Both the position numbers and the translations under genes were made by a program. Shown piece by piece: positions 1-6,066 of a stretch of DNA of 14,753 nucleotides. This DNA comes from Bacillota bacterium (lineage in GTDB: Bacteria; Bacillota; Clostridia; Clostridiales; Clostridiaceae): the NCBI GenBank assembly GCA_023417975.1, contig JAEZDX010000213.1, forward strand, positions 1-14,753, in the 5' to 3' direction. Position 1 is the stretch's first letter. Each line of letters opens with the position of its first letter. Below the pieces are notes generated by a model. That model worked only from the letters and a program-made list of their open reading frames with translations. It made no database searches and was not told where the DNA came from.

Positions 1-120
1 TTGTTGCTATTATCGCTTTGCTTATTATTGTTACTATCATTTTGATTACTGCTGTTGTTATTGTTGCTATTATCGTTTTGCTTATTATTGTTACTATCAT
101 TTTGATTACTGCTGTTGTCA
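1..120 (-). repeat. Two tandem 60-bp repeats inside the Asn-rich gene
   Basis: Bases 1-60 and 61-120 are the same 60-bp sequence with two differences (positions 16/76 and 59/119). The unit is a multiple of three, so each copy adds 20 in-frame residues to the minus-strand protein. The array touches the window edge and may continue beyond it. Confidence 0.9.
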
Positions 121-188
121 TTATTAGCGTTTTTATTATTTTCTTTATTGTTATTATTATTGTCTTCAGTATTTGGATTATTTGGCAC
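1..188 (-). CDS. Asn-rich repeat protein, likely spore coat (3' part outside window)
   Basis: Partial gene read on the minus strand from a GTG at 188, which has GGGAGG seven bases upstream. It begins 15 bases after the stop of the small gene at 204-401, so the two are probably co-transcribed. The visible 62 residues are almost entirely Asn, Ser, Gln, Asp and Lys, starting VPNNPNTED. They contain a 20-residue unit (NSSNQNDSNNNKQ core) repeated in tandem at the DNA level. There is no signal peptide or membrane segment. Clostridial coat proteins often carry low-complexity Asn/Gln-rich tracts in front of a CotF-like helical domain. That such a domain follows beyond the window edge is inference from the neighbour. 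Family assignment is uncertain; the reading frame and start are well supported. Confidence 0.55.
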   Translation of the reverse strand, partial: MPNNPNTEDNNNNNKENNKNANNDNSSNQNDSNNNKQNDNSNNNNSSNQNDSNNNKQSDNSN

Positions 189-203
189 GTCAAGTCCTCC
201 CTT

Positions 204-401
204 CTACTGTCCTCCGACTTGCATATTTATCTCTTTTAACACAGCTTTCTTAGAATTTAATAAATCCTGAATAAAGTTTTTTAAATCTTCATCTTTTACA
301 GATTGAATACTGGTATTCATTTTCTTTATTCCAACAATCTCTTCATGGACAAACTCTTTTAATTCTATAGCTTCATGTGGTGCTATTTTAGCATTAGCCA
401 T
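204..401 (-). CDS. Small CotF-like spore coat protein
   Basis: A 65-residue soluble, mostly helical protein. The N-terminal half (MANAKIAPHEAIELKEFVHE) and the following stretch ending in LKNFIQDLLNSKK resemble half of the CotF/ferritin-like helical fold of clostridial coat proteins: an acidic helix with a KxxN pattern, then a loop with a D-E/P-LK motif and a second helix. The start ATG at 401 is preceded by AAAAGGAGATGA, a strong ribosome binding site with 8-base spacing. The stop is followed after 15 bases by the Asn-rich gene on the same strand, so they look like an operon. No Cys, signal peptide or membrane segment is present. The coat role is inferred from family resemblance; a general small helical protein cannot be excluded. 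Confidence 0.55.
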   Translation of the reverse strand: MANAKIAPHEAIELKEFVHEEIVGIKKMNTSIQSVKDEDLKNFIQDLLNSKKAVLKEINMQVGGQ

Positions 402-425
402 AAAATCATCTCCTTTTACTATATT

Positions 426-440
426 TTTTCCTTAGGAAAA
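426..440. other. 15-bp perfect palindrome upstream of the coat-like gene
   Basis: TTTTCCTTAGGAAAA has seven-base arms around one central base. It lies about 25 bases upstream of the minus-strand start at 401, inside the expected leader or promoter. It could be an operator or a small leader hairpin. I could not identify a convincing sporulation sigma-factor promoter around it, and 441-530 holds nothing else I recognise. Confidence 0.3.
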
Positions 441-538
441 GTATTTAATGCTTGGTAAATACAAGTAGAGTTTAGAAGGAGTAATAGTATATTCCTGGGT
501 AATAATATAAATAAGTTCTGAAAAAGTGTTTTTGGCAT

Positions 539-567
539 TTGACAAAAACTATATAGCATATTATAAT
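539..567 (+). promoter_or_regulatory. Consensus sigma-A promoter for the DUF134 gene
   Basis: TTGACA at 539-544 and TATAAT at 562-567 are separated by exactly 17 bases, a perfect match to the housekeeping consensus. Transcription would start near 574 and give a leader of about 65 bases. CATTTG (536-541) and CAAATG (576-581) form a short inverted repeat flanking the promoter, a possible but weak operator. Confidence 0.8.
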
Positions 568-638
568 ATAATTAGCAAATGACAATAACCATTATGTAAC
601 AATAATTATCCAAATCTCTTTAGAAGGAGAAATGTATC

Positions 639-1076
639 ATGCCAAGACCTACTAAGTTTAGAAAGGTTGAGTTTTTTCCAGAGGAATGCTACTTTGTTCC
701 TTTTGGTAAGGAAAACTGCAGCGAGGGCTGTATCGCCTTAAAGATTGAAGAACTTGAGGCTATGAGGCTCAAGGATATTGAAGGGTTAAGTCAGGAAGCT
801 TGCGCAGAGAAGATGCAAATATCTCGACAGACCTTTCAAAATATTATTGACAGCGCAAGAAAGAAAGTAGCTTTAGCCTTAACAGAAGGGAGAGCTATAA
901 GTATTCAGGGGGGCTGTTATATATCAAAGCATTGTTTGTATATATGCAGAGAATGTGGAGAAATCTATGAACCACAGCAAGAAAATGATGTTCGCTGTTG
1001 TCCTAAATGTGGAGGATGTTACGTGGAATGTGAAAGAAAAACACATTGTTCGGATAAATGGTGTACACATAAATAA
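639..1076 (+). CDS. DUF134 (UPF0251) DNA-binding protein with Cys-rich zinc-ribbon tail
   Basis: Predicted DNA-binding regulator of 145 residues. It starts MPRPTKFRKVEFFP, typical of the DUF134 family. The helix-turn-helix lies around residues 50-80 (LSQEACAEKMQISRQTFQNI), resembling a sigma-70 region-4 or LuxR-like helix pair. DUF134 proteins are usually about 100 residues. Here the C-terminus (about 98-145) adds C103/C106 and C121/C124, a C2C2 zinc ribbon, plus C127, C131, H136, C137, C142 and H144, enough for a second metal or redox site. AGAAGGAG precedes the ATG. It is followed 128 bases later by a glutaredoxin and a TrxR-like gene, so a redox or metal-responsive regulatory role is plausible. 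Target genes and ligand are not shown by the sequence. Confidence 0.8.
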   Translation: MPRPTKFRKVEFFPEECYFVPFGKENCSEGCIALKIEELEAMRLKDIEGLSQEACAEKMQISRQTFQNIIDSARKKVALALTEGRAISIQGGCYISKHCLYICRECGEIYEPQQENDVRCCPKCGGCYVECERKTHCSDKWCTHK

Positions 1077-1088
1077 ACTATGGTTATT

Positions 1089-1109
1089 ACTCATATAATA
1101 TATATGAGT
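1089..1109. other. AT-rich hairpin between DUF134 and glutaredoxin genes
   Basis: ACTCATATA and TATATGAGT form perfect nine-base arms around ATA. There is no T-run after it, so it is not a classical terminator. It could be an operator for the downstream redox genes or an mRNA-processing or attenuation hairpin. Confidence 0.4.
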
Positions 1110-1120
1110 TAAGTAAATTC

Positions 1121-1149
1121 TTGGCAGCAATGCATAAACGGATGATTAT
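1121..1149 (+). promoter_or_regulatory. Possible separate promoter for grx-trxB
   Basis: TTGGCA (1121-1126), 17 bases, then GATTAT (1144-1149). It matches the -35 consensus at five of six bases and the -10 at four of six. It could drive the glutaredoxin/TrxR-like pair independently of the DUF134 promoter. Confidence 0.3.
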
Positions 1150-1204
1150 ATGGTTGGGTATTAATAATAAGTAAAACGAAAATAAATTTTAGGAGGTATT
1201 TAAG

Positions 1205-1435
1205 GTGAGTGTTACAGTATATACAAGTTCAACATGTCCATGGTGTGTAAAAGCAAAGCAGTATTTAAATTCAAAGGGCATAGATTACAAGGAAGTAAAT
1301 GTGTCTTTGGATCCGCAGGCAGCTAGAGAAATGATTGAAAAATCAGGACAACGAGGAGTGCCTGTATTGGACATAAATGGGAGTATAGTGGTTGGGTTTG
1401 ACAGACCCAAAATTGATGAGCTTTTAGAGGAATAG
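1205..1435 (+). CDS. Glutaredoxin-like redox protein (CPWC)
   Basis: A 76-residue single-domain thioredoxin-fold protein. It opens with a beta strand, then the redox pair C11-P-W-C14, the cis-proline segment GVPVLDI (about 51-57) and the helix-capping GFD near 64. This fits the NrdH/glutaredoxin-like group of anaerobes, which is shorter than classical glutaredoxin. It starts at GTG 1205, chosen because AGGAGG lies eight bases upstream. It ends 21 bases before the TrxR-like start, so the two genes are co-transcribed. The likely job is dithiol electron transfer from the neighbouring flavoprotein to a target such as a peroxiredoxin. A pair of this kind (Cp9 with Cp34) is known in Clostridium pasteurianum. 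The substrate here is inference. Confidence 0.85.
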   Translation: MSVTVYTSSTCPWCVKAKQYLNSKGIDYKEVNVSLDPQAAREMIEKSGQRGVPVLDINGSIVVGFDRPKIDELLEE

Positions 1436-1456
1436 TTTTTGCAAGGAGAGTCGACT

Positions 1457-2395
1457 ATGAGTAAGGAAATAAGGGAATTAGATTTGTTGATTATAGGCGG
1501 TGGCCCGGCTGGACTAACCGCTGCCATATATGGTGCCAGAGCAAAATTAAAATTGATGCTTTTGGAAAATGAAATTGTTGGTGGGCAGGTACGATCAAGT
1601 TATACTATAGAGAACTATCCAGGCTTTAAGACTGTTGAGGGAGGAACTCTTGCGGATTTAATGAGTGAACAGGCTAAGGAACTTGGCGCAGAAATTGATG
1701 AGTTTGATAAAGTTTTGGATGTTAAACTTAGTGATGCTGAAAAGGTAGTAGAAACAGAAAGCTATATTTATAAAACTAATGCACTTGTTATAGCGACAGG
1801 TGCTACTCCTAAGAAACTTCCTATTCCCAATGAAGCCAAATTTTCAAGCAGGGGTGTCCATTATTGTGCCGTTTGTGATGGTGCTGTTTATGAAGGAAGT
1901 GTTTTGGGGGTTGTAGGCGGAGGAAATTCAGCTTTAGAGGAGGCTTTATTTCTTACAAAGTTTGCATCAAAAGTAATCATGATAAGAAGATTTGATTATT
2001 TTAAAGGCGAAAAAGCTACCTTGGAAGAAGTGCAAAACAATCCGAAGATTGAAATAATGTATAATTGGGATCTTGTGAATGTTGAAGGAGAAATGTTTGT
2101 AAATAAAGCTATTATCCGAAACACTAAGACAGGTGAGGAAAAGATAATAGATATGGATGGTGTATTCGGATATATAGGAACGGAACCGAAAACAGGACTA
2201 TTTAAGAATTTTGTGAAATTGACTGAAGGTGGATATATACCAACGGATGAAAATATGCAGACAAATATTAAAGGTGTATATGCTGCCGGAGATGTAAGAG
2301 AAAAGCAATTCAGACAGATTACTACAGCCGTAGCAGATGGCACTATTGCTGCATTGGCGGCCGAGAAATTCATTATGGAGCAGGGAAGAAAATAA
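1457..2395 (+). CDS. trxB: Thioredoxin-reductase-like flavoprotein with altered NADPH motif
   Basis: A 312-residue low-molecular-weight thioredoxin reductase. It has the FAD dinucleotide motif GGGPAG at 14-19, the redox-active C137-A-V-C140 followed by DG, the pyridine-nucleotide motif GGGNSA at 154-159, and the C-terminal FAD motif around YAAGDV. The start is ATG 1457, preceded by AAGGAG at 8-base spacing; an in-frame TTG at 1439 lacks a usable site. The segment that binds the NADPH 2'-phosphate in E. coli TrxB (HRR followed by a distal Arg) reads R177-R178-F179 and K183 here, so one key Arg is Phe and the other Lys. This suggests preference for NADH or a weakened NADPH site. With the glutaredoxin-like gene directly upstream it probably forms a reductase pair for a peroxiredoxin or general dithiol reduction. 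Confidence 0.9.
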   Translation: MSKEIRELDLLIIGGGPAGLTAAIYGARAKLKLMLLENEIVGGQVRSSYTIENYPGFKTVEGGTLADLMSEQAKELGAEIDEFDKVLDVKLSDAEKVVETESYIYKTNALVIATGATPKKLPIPNEAKFSSRGVHYCAVCDGAVYEGSVLGVVGGGNSALEEALFLTKFASKVIMIRRFDYFKGEKATLEEVQNNPKIEIMYNWDLVNVEGEMFVNKAIIRNTKTGEEKIIDMDGVFGYIGTEPKTGLFKNFVKLTEGGYIPTDENMQTNIKGVYAAGDVREKQFRQITTAVADGTIAALAAEKFIMEQGRK

Positions 2396-2403
2396 AAGCT
2401 TGC

Positions 2404-2437
2404 ATGAAAGAGTCTTGAGGACTCTTTTCATTTTTTT
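2404..2437 (+). terminator. Rho-independent terminator after the TrxR-like gene
   Basis: AAAGAGTC (2407-2414), loop TTGAG, GACTCTTT (2420-2427), closed outside by ATG/CAT with one bulge and followed by a run of seven T at 2431-2437. Confidence 0.85.
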
Positions 2438-2518
2438 GCAAGTGTAAAAAAGGAATAATAGGAAATCTGAAGAATTGGTATTGAATAAATATAATGTATT
2501 GGAGGAGAGGCTTATTTT

Positions 2519-3475
2519 ATGGATATAGTAGTTTTGGACGGATACGCTCTGAATCCAGGTGATTTATCCTGGGAAGGTTTGGGAAGGTTTGGAAATCTAA
2601 AGATATATGACAGAACACCAGAAGATAAGATTATTGAGAGAATAGGAGATGCAGAAATTATAATTTTAAATAAAACTCCTATAACAGAATATATATTATC
2701 AAAGACAAAGTTAAGATATATTGGAATAACGGCAACAGGGTATAATGTTGTAGATATAGCTGCAGCAAAAAAGTGCAGTGTAGTAGTCACTAATGTACCC
2801 GCCTACAGTACTGCATCCGTTGCTCAGATGGTATTTGGTCACATATTGGAGATATGCCAGCAGGTAGCATTTCACGATGAAGCAGTTAAGTCCGGAGAAT
2901 GGACTAAAGTACCTGATTTTTGCTTCTGGAAACGTCCTCTAATAGAACTTGAAAATAAAACCTTAGGTATTGTTGGTTTCGGAAGAATTGGAAGGGCTGT
3001 AAGTAAAATAGGAGAGGCCTTTGGAATGAATGTAATAGCATATAGTCCAAGAAGAGATGAAAGTCTTGAAAGTAACAAGATGAGATATGTAGAATTGGAG
3101 CAGCTTTTTCAACAGGCGGATATTATAAGTTTGCATTGTCCTCTTTTTGAGGATACTAAAGGAATAATAAATAAGGAAAATATAGCGAAAATGAAGGATG
3201 GAGTTATCATTATCAACACTTCCAGGGGACAGCTTATTGTTGAAGAAGATTTAGCAGATGCGTTGAATAGAGGAAAAGTGTATGCTGCCGGAGTTGATGT
3301 TGTATCAACAGAGCCAATTAGTGAAAGCAATCCTCTGCTCAAAGCTAACAATATATATATAACACCGCATATAGCTTGGGCTCCTAGGGAGACAAGAGAG
3401 CGGCTTTTGAACGTTGTAATAAGTAATTTGGAAGCTTTCTTATGCGGAAAGGCTCAAAATGTAGTGAATGAATAA
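2519..3475 (+). CDS. D-2-hydroxyacid dehydrogenase (glycerate dehydrogenase/hydroxypyruvate reductase-like)
   Basis: A 318-residue cytosolic oxidoreductase, full length for the family. It interconverts a 2-oxoacid and its D-2-hydroxyacid with NAD(P)H. The Rossmann motif GFGRIG is at 153-158, and the catalytic triad is R236 (in NTSRGQL), E265 (STEP) and H284 (TPHIAW). The substrate-side N-terminal segment includes ATGYNVVD (72-79), common in glycerate dehydrogenase/hydroxypyruvate reductase members. At the end of the second Rossmann strand, where NAD-specific members have Asp, this protein reads YSPRR (175-179), which hints at NADP(H) preference. GGAGGAGAGG precedes the ATG. It is monocistronic between two terminators. 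The exact substrate (hydroxypyruvate, glyoxylate or another 2-oxoacid) cannot be fixed from sequence. Confidence 0.87.
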   Translation: MDIVVLDGYALNPGDLSWEGLGRFGNLKIYDRTPEDKIIERIGDAEIIILNKTPITEYILSKTKLRYIGITATGYNVVDIAAAKKCSVVVTNVPAYSTASVAQMVFGHILEICQQVAFHDEAVKSGEWTKVPDFCFWKRPLIELENKTLGIVGFGRIGRAVSKIGEAFGMNVIAYSPRRDESLESNKMRYVELEQLFQQADIISLHCPLFEDTKGIINKENIAKMKDGVIIINTSRGQLIVEEDLADALNRGKVYAAGVDVVSTEPISESNPLLKANNIYITPHIAWAPRETRERLLNVVISNLEAFLCGKAQNVVNE

Positions 3476-3496
3476 AAAGCGCTTATAGCGCTTTTT
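3474..3496. terminator. Bidirectional terminator shared by two converging genes
   Basis: AAAAAGCGC (3474-3482), loop TTATA, GCGCTTTTT (3488-3496). The A-run on one side and the T-run on the other let it work in both directions. It overlaps the last base pairs of both converging genes: the dehydrogenase TAA ends at 3475 and the kinase stop (3483-3485 on the minus strand) lies in the loop. Confidence 0.88.
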
Positions 3497-4901
3497 GTTT
3501 TAAATTAATATTGAATTGAGCTCCGTTTTCGGTGTTTTCAGCAGTAATTTGACCATTATGTCTTTCAATAATGCTTTTGGCGATTGTAAGTCCAAGGCCA
3601 AAGTTGCCGTTTTTTCCTCTATAAAATCTATCAAATATGTGGTGAAGTTCATCCATGCTAAAGCCGTCTCCATCATCACAAATAATTATATTCACAGCAT
3701 TGTCAGTTGTGGTACATGTAATACTCACTTTTGATTTAGCAAATCTTATGCAGTTTGACAGCACATTTATAAGCGCTCTGGATAGCTTTTCCTCATCAGC
3801 CTGAAGCATGACATTTGTATTCGATATATTACAGCATATTTCTATGCCTTGCTTAATTGCTATGCTGTTTATCCGTTCAACACAACCGTAAATTAAGTCA
3901 ACTAAAGGCATACTTTCCATATTGTAATATTCGTCAATGTAGTCTACCCTTGACAGGTATAGGAGTTCTTCTACTAAAGAAGTAAGTCTCTTACTTTCAT
4001 CTATTATTATGTCAATGGCACTATCATTATTTTCAAGTACATTATATTTAATACCTTCAGCGTAACTCTGAATTGACATTAGCGGTGTTCGTAACTCATG
4101 TGAAGCATTTTGCAGAAAAGTTCTGTGAGCATTATCATAATCCCTCAATTTATCAGTCATTGTGTCAATATTGTTGGATAGCTCTACTATTTCCGAGCTA
4201 CCTTTTACCGAAACTCGAGCATTAAAGTTTCTATTCCCTATATTACTTACGTGCTCACATAAAAGCATTATAGGTTTAGATATGTTTTTTGACGTGTATA
4301 TGGAAATAATGATAGCAATAATCCCAGTAATGACAACAATAAAAATTAAAATTATATTGACAGAGCTTTGAAATATTTTAATATTTTCTATGCTGGAATA
4401 TATTAAAATATAGCTAATTCCAAGATCGTTCTTACTCCCCACAGGCACAAGTACTGCAGCATATTGAAGCCCGCTGTCGGAAAAGGTGGATTTATTACTT
4501 TTTGAAATTTTTATGGATTGAATTGACTTGTCAACTATATTGGATTTAAATACCTCGATATCTCCAAATAGCTTAGTAGTAGGATAAATTATATTTTGAT
4601 TATCATCTAAAAAAGCATATTCCGCATTTAATACGGATAAAGTTGGCCCCAATGATCGGTTAATCCTCATATAATAACGAATGAAAGCATCCTCATTTTT
4701 TAAATCTATTGATATATTCGGAAGGTCCCTGGACATAGATTTTTTAATATTATTTCCTATCCTAAATAAATGGTTAAAGGTCTGCTTTCTTATATTTGCT
4801 TTAGCAGCAACGTTAAAAACGGTAGTAACAAGGAAAAAGAAAAAAATTATAATTATAAGCTGGGAGGCAAAGATACTTTGTCTTATTGTTTTTTTTCTCA
4901 A
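3483..4901 (-). CDS. Sensor histidine kinase
   Basis: A 472-residue membrane sensor kinase. Transmembrane segment 1 is about 12-34. An extracellular sensor region of roughly 145 residues follows (about 35-180), then transmembrane segment 2 (about 182-203) and HAMP (about 205-257). The HisKA domain carries the phosphoacceptor H268 in NASHELRTP. The ATPase domain shows the N box (NVLSNC, 379-384), G1 (DDGDGF, 409-414), F box (FDRFYRGKN) and G2 (GLGLTIAKS). The start is TTG 4901, seven bases past the response-regulator stop, with AAGGAA upstream inside the regulator's last codons, so translation is probably coupled. A sizeable extracellular domain means it is not the short intramembrane-sensing BceS type. 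Its position next to the divergent efflux operon suggests it senses a drug, peptide or envelope stress, which is inference. Confidence 0.93.
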   Translation of the reverse strand: MRKKTIRQSIFASQLIIIIFFFFLVTTVFNVAAKANIRKQTFNHLFRIGNNIKKSMSRDLPNISIDLKNEDAFIRYYMRINRSLGPTLSVLNAEYAFLDDNQNIIYPTTKLFGDIEVFKSNIVDKSIQSIKISKSNKSTFSDSGLQYAAVLVPVGSKNDLGISYILIYSSIENIKIFQSSVNIILIFIVVITGIIAIIISIYTSKNISKPIMLLCEHVSNIGNRNFNARVSVKGSSEIVELSNNIDTMTDKLRDYDNAHRTFLQNASHELRTPLMSIQSYAEGIKYNVLENNDSAIDIIIDESKRLTSLVEELLYLSRVDYIDEYYNMESMPLVDLIYGCVERINSIAIKQGIEICCNISNTNVMLQADEEKLSRALINVLSNCIRFAKSKVSITCTTTDNAVNIIICDDGDGFSMDELHHIFDRFYRGKNGNFGLGLTIAKSIIERHNGQITAENTENGAQFNINLKQKAL

Positions 4902-4907
4902 TTGATA

Positions 4908-5603
4908 TCATTCCTTATCGCTTATTTTAAAGCCGAAACCCCAAATGGTCTCAATTTTCACAGATGAACCTGCATCTAAGAGCTTTCTTCGTATTCTCTT
5001 TATCATATCATCTGTAGCTCTTGTCTCAACTTCTGTTTCAAATCCCCATACATTTTGAAGCAGCTCATTCCTACCTATAGCCTTTTCTTTATTTCTTACA
5101 AGATACAAAAATAAACTGAACTCCATCATTGTGAGATTAATGATTTTATTCCCATATTGCACTTGTTTTTTTTCAGGATATATTACTACGTCGGACAATT
5201 TAATTATATCACTGTTGTGGATAGCTTTTTTATCAAGCTCTATTCGTCTGAATATACTCTTTACTCTTGCTACTAACTCCATCGGACTAAAGGGTTTTGT
5301 GAGATAATCATCACTGCCTAAGGTCAAACCGGCTATCTTGTCTAGTTCACTATCTTTAGCAGATACTATTATTATGGGAACATTGCTGAATTCCCTTATG
5401 GAAGAACAAAGTGAGTATCCATCCATTCCGGGCATCATTATATCAATTATAAGCATGTCAGCTGGCCTCTTTATAAAAGCTTCTAAAATATCCTTGCCGG
5501 TGTTATAGGTTTCTACATCAAAAGCCTCTTTTACCAAAAAAGACTTTATAATACTGCATATTCTCACTTCATCGTCAGCTATATATATTAATTTTTTGTT
5601 CAT
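4908..5603 (-). CDS. OmpR/PhoB-family response regulator
   Basis: A 231-residue two-domain regulator. The receiver domain (about 4-117) has D10/D11, phosphoacceptor D54 (LIIDIMMPGMDG), S81 and K103 (LTKPF). The winged-helix output domain (about 132-229) shows the TMMEFSLFLYLV entry helix, a recognition-helix region ending in TDDMIKRIRRKL, and the wing IWGFGFKI. The ATG at 5603 has only a weak site (GGTGAT). It is the first gene of the pair with the kinase, transcribed away from the efflux operon. By analogy with BceRS, YvrGHb and similar pairs it probably controls that operon. Regulators of this family bind direct repeats spaced about 11 bp, and such an array occurs at 5751-5789. The target assignment is inferred from layout. 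Confidence 0.93.
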   Translation of the reverse strand: MNKKLIYIADDEVRICSIIKSFLVKEAFDVETYNTGKDILEAFIKRPADMLIIDIMMPGMDGYSLCSSIREFSNVPIIIVSAKDSELDKIAGLTLGSDDYLTKPFSPMELVARVKSIFRRIELDKKAIHNSDIIKLSDVVIYPEKKQVQYGNKIINLTMMEFSLFLYLVRNKEKAIGRNELLQNVWGFETEVETRATDDMIKRIRRKLLDAGSSVKIETIWGFGFKISDKE

Positions 5604-5629
5604 AATAAATCACCAGCCTTTTGTTTTCA

Positions 5630-5657
5630 ATTTTATAAAATATGCTTTCATTATCAA
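5630..5657 (-). promoter_or_regulatory. Candidate promoter for the response regulator/kinase pair
   Basis: On the minus strand TTGATA (complement of 5652-5657), 16 bases, then TAAAAT (complement of 5630-5635), placing the start about 20 bases before the regulator ATG. Moderate match only. Confidence 0.35.
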
Positions 5658-5750
5658 GTATCATTGTTTAGTTGTCAATTACAGTAACTTTAGGTGAGAT
5701 TTAATTATATTTTACTACTCAGGTGAGTCATAATGCCATTTAAATAAGTG

Positions 5751-5805
5751 TATGCCATAAATTTGCCACAGTTTTGCGGAGATTTTGCTAAAATAAATAT
5801 ATAAA
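5751..5805 (+). promoter_or_regulatory. Four 11-bp-phased direct repeats before a -10 box: likely response-regulator site for the efflux operon
   Basis: TATGCC (5751), TTTGCC (5762), TTTGCG (5773) and TTTGCT (5784) share TWTGC and are spaced exactly 11 bp, about one helix turn, so all boxes face the same side. Candidate -10 hexamers TATATA (5798-5803) and TATAAA (5800-5805) follow, and the base positions where a -35 should sit (about 5777-5782) are poor and covered by the boxes. This is the arrangement expected for an activator of the OmpR/PhoB family replacing the -35. The remainder of 5604-5750 holds only the divergent promoter and a 29-bp-spaced repeat of AGGTGAG (5692, 5721). Confidence 0.5.
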
Positions 5806-5876
5806 ATATATAGGTAGAAACTGCATAGAACAGTTATATTATATTGAAAAAATGTGTTAACGTAATGTTCATAAAG

Positions 5877-5904
5877 TTGACACCAAATTACCATCTAATA
5901 TGAG
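5877..5904 (+). promoter_or_regulatory. Alternative promoter upstream of hlyD-like gene
   Basis: A perfect TTGACA (5877-5882) is followed after 16 bases by TATGAG (5899-5904), a weak -10. A transcript from here or from the upstream site would carry the palindromic element at 5921-6020 in its leader. Confidence 0.3.
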
Positions 5905-5920
5905 CATTATCTATATATAG

Positions 5921-6020
5921 ATAGAACACAAAAAGTCTTTTATATTCTGCCTTAGCAAAAATCCGTGAAGATTGGATATTTTGTTTGTTACAATATGACA
6001 TTATTAATGTGTTCTATATA
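5921..6020 (-). repeat. Palindromic MITE-like element, copy A
   Basis: A ~100-bp element. Read on the minus strand it aligns over its whole length with 9431-9534 at about 80% identity by hand, with one indel plus a few extra end bases in the other copy. Ends are inverted repeats (ATAGAACACA at 5921-5930; TGTGTTCTAT at 6008-6017). The arms fold back on each other around a nine-base loop (GTGAAGATT between AAAAATCC and GGATATTTT). It codes for nothing. It is flanked by perfect 16-bp palindromes TATCTATATATAGATA (5908-5923) and TGTTCTATATAGAACA (6010-6025) and by AGCATT/AATGCT (5903-5908, 6025-6030). Confidence 0.8.
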
Positions 6021-6036
6021 GAACAATGCTTATACT
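6010..6036 (+). promoter_or_regulatory. 16-bp perfect palindrome followed by a TATACT box
   Basis: TGTTCTATATAGAACA (6010-6025) is a perfect palindrome. TATACT (6031-6036) follows five bases later, about 30 bases before the hlyD-like start, with no good -35. The palindrome is partly the end of repeat element A, so it may be an element end, an operator, or both. Confidence 0.3.
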
Positions 6037-6066
6037 TATCAATATGGTTCATGGGGAGGAATAAGA

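Noticed and set aside
1..120. CRISPR-like repeats
   Set aside because: The two 60-bp units are directly adjacent with no spacers and keep an open reading frame, so this is a coding tandem repeat.
18..239. A 73-codon plus-strand frame rich in Ile/Val that looks like a membrane protein
   Set aside because: It is the antisense of the Asn-rich repeat gene (AAT/AAC codons read backward give Ile/Val). It has no ribosome site, while the minus-strand gene does.
1439..1456. Upstream TTG start for the TrxR-like gene
   Set aside because: The TTG lies in front of the AAGGAG that serves ATG 1457, and the six extra residues are not part of the family's N-terminus.
2467..2495. TATAAT at 2490-2495 as the promoter of the dehydrogenase gene
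   Set aside because: No -35 at the right distance, and the start would fall on the ribosome binding site. The real promoter is probably in 2438-2490 but I could not define it.
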